DNA of 64,000 nt from Methylophilaceae bacterium 11 (GCA_000525025.1 JCKJ01000001.1:2046001-2110000); one strand, 5' to 3'; counted from the stretch's first letter, positions 18,365-30,087 are shown. The notes: generated by a model from the sequence alone, not told the origin. Numbers and translations: made by a program.

Positions 18365-20281
18365 ATGGCAAAAATTATTGGTATCGACTTAGGTACAACA
18401 AACTCTTGTGTTGCTGTCATGGAAGGCGGCAAACCACGCGTGATTGAAAACGCCGAAGGCGCACGCACCACTCCATCAATTATCGCGTATCAAGAAGATG
18501 GCGAAATCTTAGCGGGTGCACCGGCTAAACGTCAGGCAGTGACCAACCCAAAAAACACACTGTTTGCAGTGAAGCGTTTGATTGGTCGCCGTTTTGAAGA
18601 AAAAGAAGTGCAAAAGGACATTGGTTTGATGCCTTACACCATTGCAAAAGCCGATAACGGTGATGCATGGGTTGAAGTGCGCGGCGTCAAAATGGCACCG
18701 CCGCAAATCTCTGCAGAAGTATTACGCAAAATGAAAAAAACTGCGGAAGACTATTTAGGTGAAGAAGTCACAGAGGCAGTGATTACGGTACCGGCTTACT
18801 TTAACGATAGCCAACGCCAAGCCACGAAAGATGCGGGTCGTATTGCTGGTTTAGAAGTCAAACGTATCATCAACGAGCCAACAGCGGCTGCGCTAGCGTT
18901 TGGTTTGGACAAACAAGAAGGTGACCGCAAAATTGCCGTGTATGACTTAGGCGGCGGTACTTTCGACGTGTCGATTATCGAGATTTCTACGATTGATGGT
19001 GAACATCAATTTGAAGTGTTGAGCACCAACGGCGATACGTTCCTCGGTGGTGAAGACTTTGATAATCGCATCATTGATTTCTTGGCAGATGAATTTAAGA
19101 AAGAGAATGGCTTAGATTTACGTAACGATTTATTGGCGAAACAACGCTTAAAAGAGGCGGCTGAAAAAGCGAAGATCGAGCTATCTGGTGCGCAGCAAAC
19201 TGAAGTGAACTTGCCTTACATCACAGCGGATGCGACTGGCCCTAAGCACTTGGTGGTAAAAATCACCCGTGCAAAATTAGAGTCTTTAGTTGAAGACTTG
19301 ATTGAACGCACGATTGCTCCTTGCAAAACTGCTATTAAAGATGCGGGCGTATCGATTGATGACATCACTGACGTGATTTTGGTCGGCGGTCAAAGCCGTA
19401 TGCCAAAAGTGCAAGAAAAAGTGAAAGAGATTTTTGGTAAAGAGCCACGTAAAGACGTGAACCCAGATGAAGCTGTGGCCGTAGGTGCAGCGATTCAAGG
19501 TGGCGTGTTACAAGGTGATGTGAAAGACGTGCTGTTGTTAGACGTAACACCATTGAGCTTGGGTATCGAGACGTTGGGCGGTGTGATGACGAAACTCATC
19601 AAGAAAAACACGACGATTCCTACTAAGGCTGCGCAAACATTCTCAACCGCAGAAGACAACCAAAATGCGGTGACGATTCAAGTGTTGCAAGGTGAACGTG
19701 AAATGGCTTCTGCCAACAAGTCACTGGGTCAATTTAACTTAAGCGACATTCCACCAGCACCACGCGGTATGCCGCAAATTGAAGTGACGTTTGATATTGA
19801 TGCAAATGGTATTTTGCATGTGTCTGCCAAAGACAAAGCGACTGGTAAGGAAAACAAAATTACCATTAAAGCGAACTCTGGTTTGTCTGAAGCAGAAATT
19901 CAGCAAATGGAAGAAGATGCAGCGAAATATGCGGACGAAGACCGTAAATTGCGCGAATTGGTAGATGCGCGCAATGCAGCGGACGGCATGGTACACAGTG
20001 TGAAGAAATCACTCACTGAACATGGTGATAAATTAGATGCTGACGAAAAAGCCAAAATTGAAGCAGCAATTAAAGAGGTAGAAGATGTGTTGAAAGATGG
20101 CGACAAAGAAACCATTGAAGCCAAAACCAATGCATTGATGGAAGCTTCACAGAAATTGGGTGAAAAAGTATACGCTGAGCAACAGGCGCAAGCGAATACT
20201 GAAAGCGCTCAACCACAAGGTGAAAAAACAGTCGATGGTGACGTGGTAGATGCTGAGTTTGAAGAAGTGAAAAAAGACTAA
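18365..20281 (+). CDS. dnaK: Chaperone DnaK (Hsp70)
   Basis: 638 aa, full length. ATPase domain starts [18 protein letters not shown], with phosphate loops [12 protein letters not shown] and [10 protein letters not shown], then the linker [16 protein letters not shown], the substrate-binding beta-sandwich and a helical lid. The C-terminus ends [10 protein letters not shown], the EEVD-like tail of bacterial DnaK. AAAAGGAA lies a few bases before the ATG. It works with DnaJ and GrpE, encoded on either side, in folding and in turnover of the heat-shock sigma factor. A strong hairpin terminator follows, so dnaJ is partly independent or is reached by read-through. Confidence 0.98.
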   Translation: MAKIIGIDLGTTNSCVAVMEGGKPRVIENAEGARTTPSIIAYQEDGEILAGAPAKRQAVTNPKNTLFAVKRLIGRRFEEKEVQKDIGLMPYTIAKADNGDAWVEVRGVKMAPPQISAEVLRKMKKTAEDYLGEEVTEAVITVPAYFNDSQRQATKDAGRIAGLEVKRIINEPTAAALAFGLDKQEGDRKIAVYDLGGGTFDVSIIEISTIDGEHQFEVLSTNGDTFLGGEDFDNRIIDFLADEFKKENGLDLRNDLLAKQRLKEAAEKAKIELSGAQQTEVNLPYITADATGPKHLVVKITRAKLESLVEDLIERTIAPCKTAIKDAGVSIDDITDVILVGGQSRMPKVQEKVKEIFGKEPRKDVNPDEAVAVGAAIQGGVLQGDVKDVLLLDVTPLSLGIETLGGVMTKLIKKNTTIPTKAAQTFSTAEDNQNAVTIQVLQGEREMASANKSLGQFNLSDIPPAPRGMPQIEVTFDIDANGILHVSAKDKATGKENKITIKANSGLSEAEIQQMEEDAAKYADEDRKLRELVDARNAADGMVHSVKKSLTEHGDKLDADEKAKIEAAIKEVEDVLKDGDKETIEAKTNALMEASQKLGEKVYAEQQAQANTESAQPQGEKTVDGDVVDAEFEEVKKD

Positions 20282-20295
20282 GTCACATTGCCCTG

Positions 20296-20344
20296 AAAAA
20301 GCACAGGTCGCAGAAAACATATGGTTTCTGCCCCTGTGTTTTTG
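20296..20344 (+). terminator. Hairpin terminator after dnaK
   Basis: CACAGG...GCAGAAAAC pairs with GTTTCTGC...CCTGTG and is followed by a T-run. It lies 15 bp after the dnaK stop and may attenuate transcription into dnaJ. Confidence 0.75.
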
Positions 20345-20419
20345 TGGTTAAAAGGACTGAATTTAATTATTGAAAGAGTGCTTTATTAATTTCTAAAGTA
20401 ACTCCATGGTGAACACATT

Positions 20420-21553
20420 ATGGCTGCAGCAAAAAAAGATTATTACGAAGTACTGGGCGTCAACAAGGACGCATCCGACGAAGAGATTAAAAAATCGTAT
20501 CGCAAACTTGCGATGAAATATCACCCTGACCGCAACCCAGACAATCCAAAAGCAGAAGAGCAATTTAAAGAAGCCAAAGAGGCTTACGAAATGCTATCCG
20601 ATGATCAAAAGCGTGCGGCTTATGACCAATACGGTCATGCAGGTGTAGACCCAAGTATGGGCGCTGGCGCCGGCGCTGGCTTTGGTGGGTTTAGCGATGC
20701 CTTTGGTGATATTTTTGGTGATATTTTTGGCGGTGGACGCGGCGGCGGTCAACGTTCTAATGTCTACCGTGGCGCAGATTTGCGCTACAACATGGAAATT
20801 TCATTAGAAGACGCGGCACGCGGCACGGAGACCAAGATTCGCATTCCTGTACAAGCGGCATGTGAAACGTGTGATGGCACAGGCGCCAAAAAAGGCAAAT
20901 CGCCTGTCACATGCACCACTTGTAACGGGCATGGCCAGGTGCGTATGCAACAAGGCTTCTTCTCTGTACAGCAAACCTGCCCCAAATGTCATGGCACAGG
21001 CAAAATCATTAAAGATGAAGACCAATGCGGCACATGTCATGGCGCAGGCCGCATCAAGCAAAACAAAACACTCTCCGTCAAAATCCCTGCTGGAGTAGAC
21101 GAAGGCGACCGCATTCGCTTAAGTGGTGAAGGCGAAGCAGGCGTGAATGGCGGGCCAACGGGTGACTTATATGTAGTGATTCATATTAAGCCACATGAAA
21201 TGTTCCAACGAGATGGTGGCAACTTACATTGTGAAATGCCGATTAGCTTTACTACGGCAGCACTTGGTGGCGAGATTGAAGTACCAACGTTGGGCGGATC
21301 TGCCAAAATGAAAATTCCCGCAGAAACACAAACTGGCGGTGTGTTCAGGTTACGTGGCAAAGGGATCAAACCACTGCGCGCAAGTGATTATGGTGATTTA
21401 ATGGTGCATGTCGTGGTAGAAACACCCGTCAAACTCACCGAACATCAGAAAAAACTGCTGAAAGAGTTTGATGCAAGTACGCAGGCAGATGCTGGCAAAC
21501 ACAGTCCAAAAAACAAAAGTTGGGTAGACAAAGCAAAAGATTTCTTTAGCTAA
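20420..21553 (+). CDS. dnaJ: Co-chaperone DnaJ (Hsp40)
   Basis: 377 aa type I DnaJ. J domain at residues 5-70 with the HPD tripeptide in [10 protein letters not shown], a Gly/Phe-rich linker ([20 protein letters not shown]), four CxxCxGxG zinc repeats ([36 protein letters not shown]), and C-terminal substrate-binding domains. It stimulates DnaK ATPase and delivers clients. Third of the chaperone genes; an 11-bp inverted repeat follows the stop codon at 21565. Confidence 0.98.
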   Translation: MAAAKKDYYEVLGVNKDASDEEIKKSYRKLAMKYHPDRNPDNPKAEEQFKEAKEAYEMLSDDQKRAAYDQYGHAGVDPSMGAGAGAGFGGFSDAFGDIFGDIFGGGRGGGQRSNVYRGADLRYNMEISLEDAARGTETKIRIPVQAACETCDGTGAKKGKSPVTCTTCNGHGQVRMQQGFFSVQQTCPKCHGTGKIIKDEDQCGTCHGAGRIKQNKTLSVKIPAGVDEGDRIRLSGEGEAGVNGGPTGDLYVVIHIKPHEMFQRDGGNLHCEMPISFTTAALGGEIEVPTLGGSAKMKIPAETQTGGVFRLRGKGIKPLRASDYGDLMVHVVVETPVKLTEHQKKLLKEFDASTQADAGKHSPKNKSWVDKAKDFFS

Positions 21554-21564
21554 CCTCAAGATAG

Positions 21565-21593
21565 GCTACGTGACACCCATGTTGTCACGTAGC
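21565..21593 (+). terminator. Inverted repeat after dnaJ
   Basis: A perfect 11-bp stem, GCTACGTGACA and TGTCACGTAGC with a seven-base loop, starts 11 bp after the stop codon. It has no T-run, so it is an mRNA-end hairpin rather than a textbook terminator. Confidence 0.55.
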
Positions 21594-21762
21594 TATAATC
21601 CTGCAGCATTTCCTGCTAAACTCTAGCAAAACCCTCAGAAATTCAAGCATTTACAAATCAGTTACAAAGTTTTTTGGACCCTTACACTTCTGTTACAGCT
21701 AGGTCATCAAACTGCAATATCTTCTTGTTAAAGTACATCAAACGTTAACAAAGGAGAAAAAA

Positions 21763-22122
21763 ATGAACAACATCAAAACCATTACCAAATTAGTATTTGG
21801 CGTATTTATGGTGGCTAGCTTGGGTCTATCTGCAATGCATGGTCATGCAGCTGGCTTCAACAAAACCGGCCAAACAGATGGCAAAGTTTACTCTCCAATT
21901 AAATTTTACGATGTGGTTGAACACACCAAACCAAACGAAGTTGCTAAAAACTTCGGCGCTCCAGATGAAGTATTAATCTTAAAAGCCCCTAAAGGCGAAA
22001 TGGCTGGTGTGGTATGGATTTACCGTGACGCTGTATTGAAACAACATGGCATGCAAGATGCACGCTTTGTGTTGATTAACGGTGAGATGAAATACGTGAC
22101 ATTGTCAGACGCGACCACTTAA
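21763..22122 (+). CDS. Small exported protein of unknown function
   Basis: 119 aa with a signal peptide (MNNIKTITKLVFGVFMVASL...AMHGHAAG, cleavage probably after HAA) and a mature domain of about 88 residues. The pattern FYDVVEHTKPNEVAKNFGAPDEVLILK recalls small periplasmic proteins of the SmpA/BamE-like type, where a 'GxPD' turn is common, but the match is too weak to name a family. There is a strong ribosome site AAAGGAG seven bases before the ATG and a strong terminator after it, so it is a monocistronic, probably well expressed gene. No cysteine or lipobox is seen in the mature part. Function not recognised. Confidence 0.85.
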   Translation: MNNIKTITKLVFGVFMVASLGLSAMHGHAAGFNKTGQTDGKVYSPIKFYDVVEHTKPNEVAKNFGAPDEVLILKAPKGEMAGVVWIYRDAVLKQHGMQDARFVLINGEMKYVTLSDATT

Positions 22123-22159
22123 CCGCCAACCGAATACTTGCTCTATCCAAACCCCCTTT

Positions 22160-22185
22160 TGCCCGCGCCCGCGGGCATCTTTTTG
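22160..22185 (+). terminator. Intrinsic terminator
   Basis: A perfect eight-base stem, TGCCCGCG and CGCGGGCA with a two-base loop, followed by a T-run, 38 bp after the small exported-protein gene. Confidence 0.9.
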
Positions 22186-22290
22186 TCTAGCAGCTTGATT
22201 GTAGTTTTTCAATAAATGGGGGGTACCTTCCCTCACTACTTTGCTCAATTAATGAATACTTTCTAGTAAAGTTAGGGCTACACATTACAT

Positions 22291-22533
22291 CTATAAGCCA
22301 TTGAGTATCACCCGCAACTCATCATACGCATCAGCGTAATCTTCGTATTGCTTGCCAGAGGTACGCGCATACCAATACTTGCTGTTCCACACATCGCCTT
22401 CAATTTTATGCAGAACAGCATGAATCCAATTGGCAGTGGTATCTGAATAGTCTTGTGCAATGTGATGTGAACCATCCCAATCGCCTGCCAGCGCAAGCTC
22501 AACTGACTGTTTAAGTAACGCGCGATTATCCAT
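22291..22533 (-). CDS. Small conserved-looking protein of unknown function
   Basis: 80 aa, rich in aromatic and acidic residues: LAGDWDGSHHIAQDYSDTTANWIHAVLHKIEGD and then NSKYWYARTSG. No signal peptide or membrane helix is seen. The composition looks like a folded cytosolic protein; an alternative frame over the same bases (22308-22538) gives a less protein-like translation and is rejected. It is the last gene of the minus-strand run that includes gloA, 27 bp from it. The motif WDGSHHIAQ followed by WIHAVLH recalls short proteins of unknown function found in many proteobacteria; I cannot assign a role. Confidence 0.75.
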   Translation of the reverse strand: MDNRALLKQSVELALAGDWDGSHHIAQDYSDTTANWIHAVLHKIEGDVWNSKYWYARTSGKQYEDYADAYDELRVILNGL

Positions 22534-22560
22534 AGCACTTAAAGAAACTGGCGAATAAGT

Positions 22561-22962
22561 TTAACGCGGATATTCAATCGACCCTTTTTGGATGAATTCG
22601 ATTTTGTATCCATCTGGATCTTCGATAAAAGCAATCACAATGGTACCGTGCTTCATCGGGCCAGCCTCGCGGATGACTTTACCGCCTTTGGCTTTCACCA
22701 ATTCACAGGCTTTGTATGCATCGTCCACCTCTATCGCCATGTGCCCGTAAGCACCACCCATCTCATAGCTGGTTTTGCCATAGTTATAGGTGAGCTCCAA
22801 TACTGCATTGTCATACTCGTTGCCATAGCCTACAAACGCCAGTGTAAACTCCCCATCAGGATAATCGCTGGTACGTAGCAATTTCATGCCCAGCACTTCC
22901 GTATAAAATTGGATAGAACGTGGTAAATCGCCCACACGCAACATGGTATGCAACACTCTCAT
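22561..22962 (-). CDS. gloA: Lactoylglutathione lyase (glyoxalase I)
   Basis: 133 aa, the usual GloA length. It isomerises the hemithioacetal of methylglyoxal and glutathione to S-lactoylglutathione. The four metal ligands of the vicinal-oxygen-chelate fold are visible: H5 in [10 protein letters not shown] in [11 protein letters not shown] in [10 protein letters not shown] and E in YKIEFIQ. TAGGAG precedes the ATG. Its length and lack of an inserted segment suggest the Ni/Co-dependent bacterial type. It lies ten bases after the ferredoxin gene in the minus-strand run. Confidence 0.96.
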   Translation of the reverse strand: MRVLHTMLRVGDLPRSIQFYTEVLGMKLLRTSDYPDGEFTLAFVGYGNEYDNAVLELTYNYGKTSYEMGGAYGHMAIEVDDAYKACELVKAKGGKVIREAGPMKHGTIVIAFIEDPDGYKIEFIQKGSIEYPR

Positions 22963-22971
22963 GACTCACTC

Positions 22972-23223
<252 letters not shown>

Positions 23224-23227
23224 TTAG

Positions 23228-24311
<1,084 letters not shown>

Positions 24312-24435
24312 AGACGGCTGCTTCAATAAAACGCTTTGCTTCATAAAGGCGTAAGCTTAGCGAAACATCTCACAGTTGTCATGCTTTGCGATATGGCCAA
24401 GCGCAACTGACGCTCAGCCATACGATGTGTGTTGA

Positions 24436-25728
24436 TTATTGCGCGCCGACGATCACAGTGACAAAGTGATCCGGTTTAACGCGACGTTGAAATGCATCTT
24501 TGATTTGCAGTGCGGTAACTTTAGCAATTTGCGTATTAAATTCATCCAGATAAGTGAGCGGCAATTGGTAAAAGCCTATCACGCTCAGGTAATCTAATAT
24601 CTTGCTATTGCTATCAATACGCATTGGGAATCCGCCAATCAAGTTAGATTTAGCCGCTTTTAACTCTTTGTCTGTAACACCGTTTTGCACAAACTTTTGT
24701 ACCACTTCATTCACCAGTTTTAATGCATCGTTGGCTTGCTCTTTCTTGGTTTGTAGGCCAATCTGAAACGGGCCTGACTCTGCCATCGGCATAAAGTAGC
24801 TATACACGCTGTACACCAGGCCACGCTTCTCGCGCACTTCTTCAGTTAAGCGTGAGACAAAACCACCGCCACCCAAAATATAGTTGCCCACATACAACGG
24901 AAAGTAATCGGCATCGCCACGTTTGATTCCCGGCTGACCCACTAGAATATGTGCCTGACTGGCAGGGTGCGCTACACTTTTCACCACTGGCGCACCCAAG
25001 GCCGGCACAGGCTCTAGGCGATCAATCGCTGCGCCTTGCGGCAATCCCGAGCTCATTTGGTCTGCAATAGCACGCGCTTGCGCGGGCGTCATATCGCCGA
25101 TCAACGCAATCACTGCGCTCTTAGCTGTGTAATAAGTTTGATAAAAACGACGTAAATCTTGCACCTTAATCGCGTTAATTGTGTCGATTTCGCCGCTCTC
25201 ATCCAAGCTATAAGGGTGCTCGCCATACAATGCTTGCATAAAGAGTTTGTTAGAGATACTTTCTGGCTGCGTGGCAGACTCTTGCAAGCCAGATACGATT
25301 CTGACTTTCTCACGCTCCAACACTGTTGCTGGAAAATCCGGCGCATGCAGCACTTTATTAAAAGTATCCAAGGCCTTGTCTTGTTCACTGGTCAGTGTAC
25401 GCAACTTAAATCCGGCACGGTCCAAATCAAACTCACCATTAAATACTGCGCCAATGTCTGCAAATGCATTGGTAATGGCCTCTTCATTCATACCACCTGC
25501 ACCTAAGGTCATCATATAGCGCGTGACGCTCGCCACACCAGAATTGGCTTGAGTATCGCGTGCGCTACCTGCAGGGAAATTAATACTCACATCTACAATC
25601 GGCAAGTCATGATTCTCTACAAAGTACACACGTGTACCGCTGGCGGTTTGCCAATGCTGAATATTCAGCGCGGCATGCGCCGTCAATGAAAACAAGCACA
25701 CCAAAATACTGATACTTAACTTAAACAT
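24436..25728 (-). CDS. M16 family peptidase-like protein, zinc site missing
   Basis: 430 aa with a signal peptide (MFKLSISILVCLFSLTAHA) and the two-lobed pitrilysin/processing-peptidase fold. At the place where M16 enzymes have HxxEH, this protein reads SVTRYMM, so both zinc histidines and the catalytic glutamate are absent. It should be the non-catalytic partner of the M16 enzyme at 25787, as in paired alpha/beta processing-peptidase-like systems. It lies 58 bp downstream of that gene in the same operon. The predicted location is the periplasm. Confidence 0.93.
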   Translation of the reverse strand: MFKLSISILVCLFSLTAHAALNIQHWQTASGTRVYFVENHDLPIVDVSINFPAGSARDTQANSGVASVTRYMMTLGAGGMNEEAITNAFADIGAVFNGEFDLDRAGFKLRTLTSEQDKALDTFNKVLHAPDFPATVLEREKVRIVSGLQESATQPESISNKLFMQALYGEHPYSLDESGEIDTINAIKVQDLRRFYQTYYTAKSAVIALIGDMTPAQARAIADQMSSGLPQGAAIDRLEPVPALGAPVVKSVAHPASQAHILVGQPGIKRGDADYFPLYVGNYILGGGGFVSRLTEEVREKRGLVYSVYSYFMPMAESGPFQIGLQTKKEQANDALKLVNEVVQKFVQNGVTDKELKAAKSNLIGGFPMRIDSNSKILDYLSVIGFYQLPLTYLDEFNTQIAKVTALQIKDAFQRRVKPDHFVTVIVGAQ

Positions 25729-25786
25729 ACGTTATCTTTCTTGCTGGTTAGTCTTAATTGGAGTTGGCTACACAAATGCCGATAAC

Positions 25787-27151
25787 TTAGTGCACATGCG
25801 GCTTACCTTGTGGTTTCGCGTTAGGGTCTATTGGCTGCGGATCCAAAGTCACTACGGTCATGTTGTCTTTGGTCAGATACTTTTTAGCAACCGCTTGAAT
25901 CTGCTCTGAAGTCACTGCTTTTAATTTTTCCGGATACTCTTTAATCAGAGTCCAAGGGTAACCCATTGTTTCCAGTTGCCCTAGCTGCATGGCTTGATAA
26001 AACATAGAGTCTCGTTGATAGACATCTGCCGCAATAACTGAAGCTTTTACACGGTCCAGCTCGTTTTGTGTCACACCACCGGTTTTAATCAATTCGATTT
26101 GCGCAAGTAACGCCGCCTCTAACTCTGCCACGGTTTTACCTTCTGATGGGGTACCCACTAGTTCAAATAATGATTGCTGACCACGTGAAGTCGTATCGTA
26201 TCCAGCGCCAACATCTGATGCTAGCGCAGTTTCTCGTACCAGTTTCTGATTTAGCCGTGCAGAATCATTGCCACTGAGTACCCCTGCCAGCACCTCTAGC
26301 GCATAAGGCTCCCAACTGGTTTCAGATTGCTCTGGCTTAAATACAAGTGCAGGCGCATGAAAGCCCATGGCCAAATACGGCAACTTACCAGGCGCTTTGA
26401 CGATGGCACGACGTTCACCCAATTGCGCAGGCTCCACTTGTGGTTTGCGTGCTGGTAGTTTGTGCGACTTGATAGGGCCAAAATACTGCTTGGCAAGCTT
26501 GAGCACTTCATCCGTTTTGATGTCCCCCACCACGACTAAGGTAGCGTTGTTCGGCGCATACCATGTGCGGTACCATTCACGCGCATCTTCGGCGGTCATA
26601 TTTTCCAGATCATTCATGTGCCCAACTACAGGCCGCGCATAAGGATGCGCACGGAAGGCAATGGCCTGAAACTGCTCGTTGACTTTAGATTGAGGTTTGT
26701 CCTCGGTACGCCATCTGCGCTCTTCCATCACCACTTTGATTTCTTTGGCAAACTCTTCATCGGTGATTTGCAGGTTTTGCATTCTATCGGCCTCTAGCCG
26801 CATGGATAATGGCAAGTTGGATTTTTCCAGCTGTTGAAAGTAGCAGGTGTAGTCCATACCAGTAAATGCATTTTCTTTACCGCCCGCGGCTGCAATCAAA
26901 CGCGAGAACTGGCCGGCCGGCACTTGTTTTGTACCTTTAAACATCATATGTTCCAGCACATGCGCCACCCCGGTTTTACCATTCACTTCATCCAGCGCAC
27001 CCGCTCTATACCATACTTGCGAGACCACCACGGGTGCGCGATGGTCTTCCTGTATCACGACTTTAAGACCATTCGCCAACGTAAACTCTTTTACCTCGGC
27101 CTGAGCCACCAAAGGCAGGAGCGTCAAACAAACCCATATCCAACGATTCAT
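25787..27151 (-). CDS. M16 family zinc metallopeptidase (catalytic subunit)
   Basis: About 454 aa. Signal peptide MNRWIWVCLTLLPLVAQAEV; zinc-binding HxxEH in VAHVLEHMMFKG, with the distal glutamate in a conserved EEFAKEIKVVMEERRWR segment. Periplasmic, probably dimerising with the inactive M16 subunit next to it to form a closed chamber that degrades peptides. ATG 27151 is preferred over the in-frame TTG at 27157. It is divergent from ftsY with 208 bp between the starts. Confidence 0.95.
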   Translation of the reverse strand: MNRWIWVCLTLLPLVAQAEVKEFTLANGLKVVIQEDHRAPVVVSQVWYRAGALDEVNGKTGVAHVLEHMMFKGTKQVPAGQFSRLIAAAGGKENAFTGMDYTCYFQQLEKSNLPLSMRLEADRMQNLQITDEEFAKEIKVVMEERRWRTEDKPQSKVNEQFQAIAFRAHPYARPVVGHMNDLENMTAEDAREWYRTWYAPNNATLVVVGDIKTDEVLKLAKQYFGPIKSHKLPARKPQVEPAQLGERRAIVKAPGKLPYLAMGFHAPALVFKPEQSETSWEPYALEVLAGVLSGNDSARLNQKLVRETALASDVGAGYDTTSRGQQSLFELVGTPSEGKTVAELEAALLAQIELIKTGGVTQNELDRVKASVIAADVYQRDSMFYQAMQLGQLETMGYPWTLIKEYPEKLKAVTSEQIQAVAKKYLTKDNMTVVTLDPQPIDPNAKPQGKPHVH

Positions 27152-27344
27152 GTTCAAAACAATTCTCTTTCTTAATTTTTACAATAGCCAAACACTCAAT
27201 AATGACAAACGGCCAATGACTTTAGTTCGCGCAGCAAAACCAGTGCGCCATATTCTTGATCAGCAATTTAGATACATTCTACATAGCATGCATGCAAGTT
27301 TACGTCTAAAATAGACATCAAGCCTATTTATCAGCACCTTATTA

Positions 27345-27378
27345 TTTAATATTTTCAAGATGTTTAATATTTTCAAGA
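27345..27378 (+). repeat. 18-bp tandem duplication across the ftsY start
   Basis: The 16-base sequence tttaatattttcaaga occurs at 27345-27360 and again at 27363-27378, a period of 18 bases. The second copy encodes the first residues of FtsY and the first copy is in frame just upstream but lacks an ATG. Confidence 0.8.
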
Positions 27379-28373
27379 AAAAATCCGAGACAGATCAAGA
27401 AATTGCGCCAAGCGAAAAGGTAGCTCAGCCTGAAGTAAAAGCAGCTGATCCCACACCAGTTAGCTTTGCACAACGTTTAAAGCAAGGGCTGGCCAAAACA
27501 AGGCAACAGTTTAGCAGCCAGCTGGCCACCCTGTTTGGCGGCGGTAAAATTGATGCAGACACTTATGATGAACTGGAAACCATTTTACTGACCTCCGATA
27601 TCGGCGTAGCCGCTACGGAAAAGCTGCTCAGCCAATTAAAAAAGCGCGTGACGCGCGATCAACTTGAAGACACCTCCGCACTCAAAGGGGCATTAAAAGC
27701 TGAGCTACTTGCTGTGTTACAGCCACTCGAAGTACCGCTTGAAACCCACACGCATACACCGTTTGTGATCATGCTGGCGGGCGTTAACGGTGCAGGTAAA
27801 ACCACCACTATTGGCAAGCTAGCCAAACACTTTCAAAGTGAAGGCAAAAGTGTACTGATTGCAGCAGGCGATACGTTTCGTGCAGCGGCCCGTGAACAAT
27901 TACAAGTATGGGGTGAACGCAATCAAGTGCATGTGATTGCTTCCGAGGGTGGTGATGCTGCTGCCGTTATTTTTGATGCGGTCAATTCGGCCATTGCCAA
28001 AAAAATTGATGTGGTAATTGCCGACACAGCTGGCCGCTTGCCTACGCAAATCCATTTAATGGATGAAATTAAAAAAGTACAACGCGTGATTGATAAAGCT
28101 TACCCTGGCGCGCCGCATGAAGTGTTACTGGTACTAGACGCCAATACCGGTCAAAACGCGGTGAGTCAGGTGAAAGCCTTTGACGATGCTTTAGGCGTGA
28201 CAGGCTTGGTGTTAAGCAAGTTGGATGGCACAGCCAAAGGCGGCGTGATTGCTGCCATTGCAGAGGCTAGACCGATTCCTGTGCGCTATATTGGTATAGG
28301 TGAAGCCATTGATGATTTAAGACCGTTTAGTGCGCAGGCTTTTGTCGACGCGCTGTTTGATGATGAGGCTTGA
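27360..28373 (+). CDS. ftsY: Signal recognition particle receptor FtsY
   Basis: 337 aa. Short acidic A region, then N domain and G domain with P-loop GVNGAGKTTTIGKLA, DTAGRLPTQ and KLDGTAKGGV. It docks SRP-ribosome complexes at the inner membrane for co-translational insertion. It heads ftsY-ftsE-ftsX, as in many proteobacteria. No ribosome site is visible upstream of the ATG, where an 18-bp tandem duplication has replaced the expected leader; the upstream copy is translatable in frame but lacks a start codon. Confidence 0.97.
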   Translation: MFNIFKKKSETDQEIAPSEKVAQPEVKAADPTPVSFAQRLKQGLAKTRQQFSSQLATLFGGGKIDADTYDELETILLTSDIGVAATEKLLSQLKKRVTRDQLEDTSALKGALKAELLAVLQPLEVPLETHTHTPFVIMLAGVNGAGKTTTIGKLAKHFQSEGKSVLIAAGDTFRAAAREQLQVWGERNQVHVIASEGGDAAAVIFDAVNSAIAKKIDVVIADTAGRLPTQIHLMDEIKKVQRVIDKAYPGAPHEVLLVLDANTGQNAVSQVKAFDDALGVTGLVLSKLDGTAKGGVIAAIAEARPIPVRYIGIGEAIDDLRPFSAQAFVDALFDDEA

Positions 28374-28423
28374 CCTTTGATTCTTAGCTATAATCCTATT
28401 CATGTCTACGCGTACACACCATC

Positions 28424-29092
28424 ATGATTGTGTTTGATCAAGTCACCAAACGCTACCCGAGCAGTGGCGATATTTTGCAACAACTCAGCTTCTCCATCGA
28501 CGATGGAGAAATGGTGTTTGTCACCGGGCATTCTGGCGCTGGCAAAAGCACATTACTCAAACTCATTGCCGCCATTGAGCGTCCAACACACGGCACCGTA
28601 CTGATTAACAACCAAAATGTCAGCAAAATCAGTGCGGCCGCTTTACCTTTTTTACGTAGAAAGTTTGGCCTGATTTTTCAAGACCATAAATTACTGTACG
28701 ACAGAAACTGCTTTCACAATGTCGCGTTGCCACTCAGTATCAACGGCATTACCGGGGATGAAGCTGCCAAGCGCGTGCGTGCCGCATTAGATAAAGTCGG
28801 CTTACTCAATAAAGAAAAAGCCATGCCTATCACGCTATCTGGCGGTGAGCAGCAACGCTTAGCCATTGCGCGCGCAGTGGTGAGCCGGCCTGCCATTTTA
28901 ATTGCGGATGAGCCCACCGGTAATTTAGATACTAATTACGCAGCCGATATCATGCAGCTATTTCAGGCATTTAACCAAGTTGGGGTGACCATGATTATTG
29001 CCATGCATGATGCCGCCACGACACAACAAACCGCAAACCGCATACTGCATCTAGACAAAGGGCGTTTGACCACGCTGACGCAACATGCATAA
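28424..29092 (+). CDS. ftsE: Cell division ATP-binding protein FtsE
   Basis: 222 aa ABC ATPase: Walker [13 protein letters not shown], signature [14 protein letters not shown], Walker [14 protein letters not shown]. With FtsX it forms a divisome complex that couples ATP hydrolysis to activation of septal peptidoglycan hydrolases rather than to transport. It overlaps ftsX by eight bases and lies 50 bp after ftsY. Confidence 0.97.
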   Translation: MIVFDQVTKRYPSSGDILQQLSFSIDDGEMVFVTGHSGAGKSTLLKLIAAIERPTHGTVLINNQNVSKISAAALPFLRRKFGLIFQDHKLLYDRNCFHNVALPLSINGITGDEAAKRVRAALDKVGLLNKEKAMPITLSGGEQQRLAIARAVVSRPAILIADEPTGNLDTNYAADIMQLFQAFNQVGVTMIIAMHDAATTQQTANRILHLDKGRLTTLTQHA

Positions 29093-29984
29093 ATGGCTCA
29101 ATCAACATCAACAAGCAGCCATGCTGGTCATCGATCGACTGCGCCAGCAATGGCTAAGCACTGTATTAATTATCACTGTCATTGGCGTGACACTAGCAAT
29201 CCCCAGCTTGATTTACGTGATATTACAAAATGCAAACACGCTAATTCACGATGTAAAACAAGACACGCAATTGAGTGTGTTTTTACAAAAAGAGGCCTCT
29301 CAAGCCAACATCGATGCCATTAAAACACACCTCAGCAAACAAGCTGACATTGCCGAATTCACCTTTGTCCCCAAAGAAACTGCACTCAAGCAATTGATGG
29401 AAACGACCAATAATCCAGAGCTGATTGCCTCGCTCAACCAAAATCCACTGCCTAATGCTTTCTTTATTACCCCTAAATCGCTACAACAAGAAGCCATGGC
29501 CACACTCAAAACATCGCTTCAAGATTTAGATGGCGTGGCAGAAGTGGTGATAGATAGCGCTTGGGTCAATCGCCTCAATAGCATTTTGAATATTGGCAGC
29601 AAGGCAGTATGGATTTTTGGCTGCTTGCTTGGCTTTGCATTGATTGCGGTGATTAGTAATACCATCCGCATGCAAATTCTCACGCACAAAGAAGAGATTG
29701 AAGTCAGCGAGTTATTTGGCGCCACACAAAGTTTTATCCGCCGCCCATTCTTATACCTTGGCACGCTCTATGGCCTAGGTGGCGGCATCATTGCTTGCTT
29801 GCTCTTGTGGTTCATTCTTTATCTGTTCAATCTATCTGTGGTGCAACTCGCGCGCGAGTACGCTTCTGACTTTACCTTGCAGATCAATTTTTCCGCGACT
29901 TACCTGTACATGCTAGCACTCTCGATTATCATCGGCTGGTTAGCAGCATATTTGGCCATCACGCTCAGAATTAAATCTGCATAA
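29085..29984 (+). CDS. ftsX: Cell division permease-like protein FtsX
   Basis: 299 aa with four membrane segments: one near residues 25-48 (STVLIITVIGVTLAIPSLIY), a large periplasmic domain with the family FVPKETALKQL element, then three helices in the C-terminal half (AVWIFGCLLGFALIAVI, LYGLGGGIIACLLLWFILYL, YMLALSIIIGWLAAYLAI). FtsE's membrane partner. In Escherichia coli rpoH follows directly; here tRNAs, relA and a lipoprotein gene intervene before rpoH at 34404. An intrinsic terminator is found at 30088. Confidence 0.96.
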   Translation: MHKWLNQHQQAAMLVIDRLRQQWLSTVLIITVIGVTLAIPSLIYVILQNANTLIHDVKQDTQLSVFLQKEASQANIDAIKTHLSKQADIAEFTFVPKETALKQLMETTNNPELIASLNQNPLPNAFFITPKSLQQEAMATLKTSLQDLDGVAEVVIDSAWVNRLNSILNIGSKAVWIFGCLLGFALIAVISNTIRMQILTHKEEIEVSELFGATQSFIRRPFLYLGTLYGLGGGIIACLLLWFILYLFNLSVVQLAREYASDFTLQINFSATYLYMLALSIIIGWLAAYLAITLRIKSA

Positions 29985-30087
29985 GACTCAACCCCCTAAA
30001 CAGGGGATTGTTGATCTAGCATCAAACTTGTTAAAGTCCGCTTGCGCGTTTTTAATCAACAATAATTTAGCGCATCCCTCTTTAAAA

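Noticed and set aside
22308-22538. 76-aa frame overlapping the 80-aa gene
   Set aside because: It is the shifted frame of the same bases, with less protein-like composition; the 80-aa frame is preferred.
28374-28423. Promoter TTGACC/TATAAT between ftsY and ftsE
   Set aside because: Both boxes look good, but the spacer is only 13 bases, too short for sigma-70.
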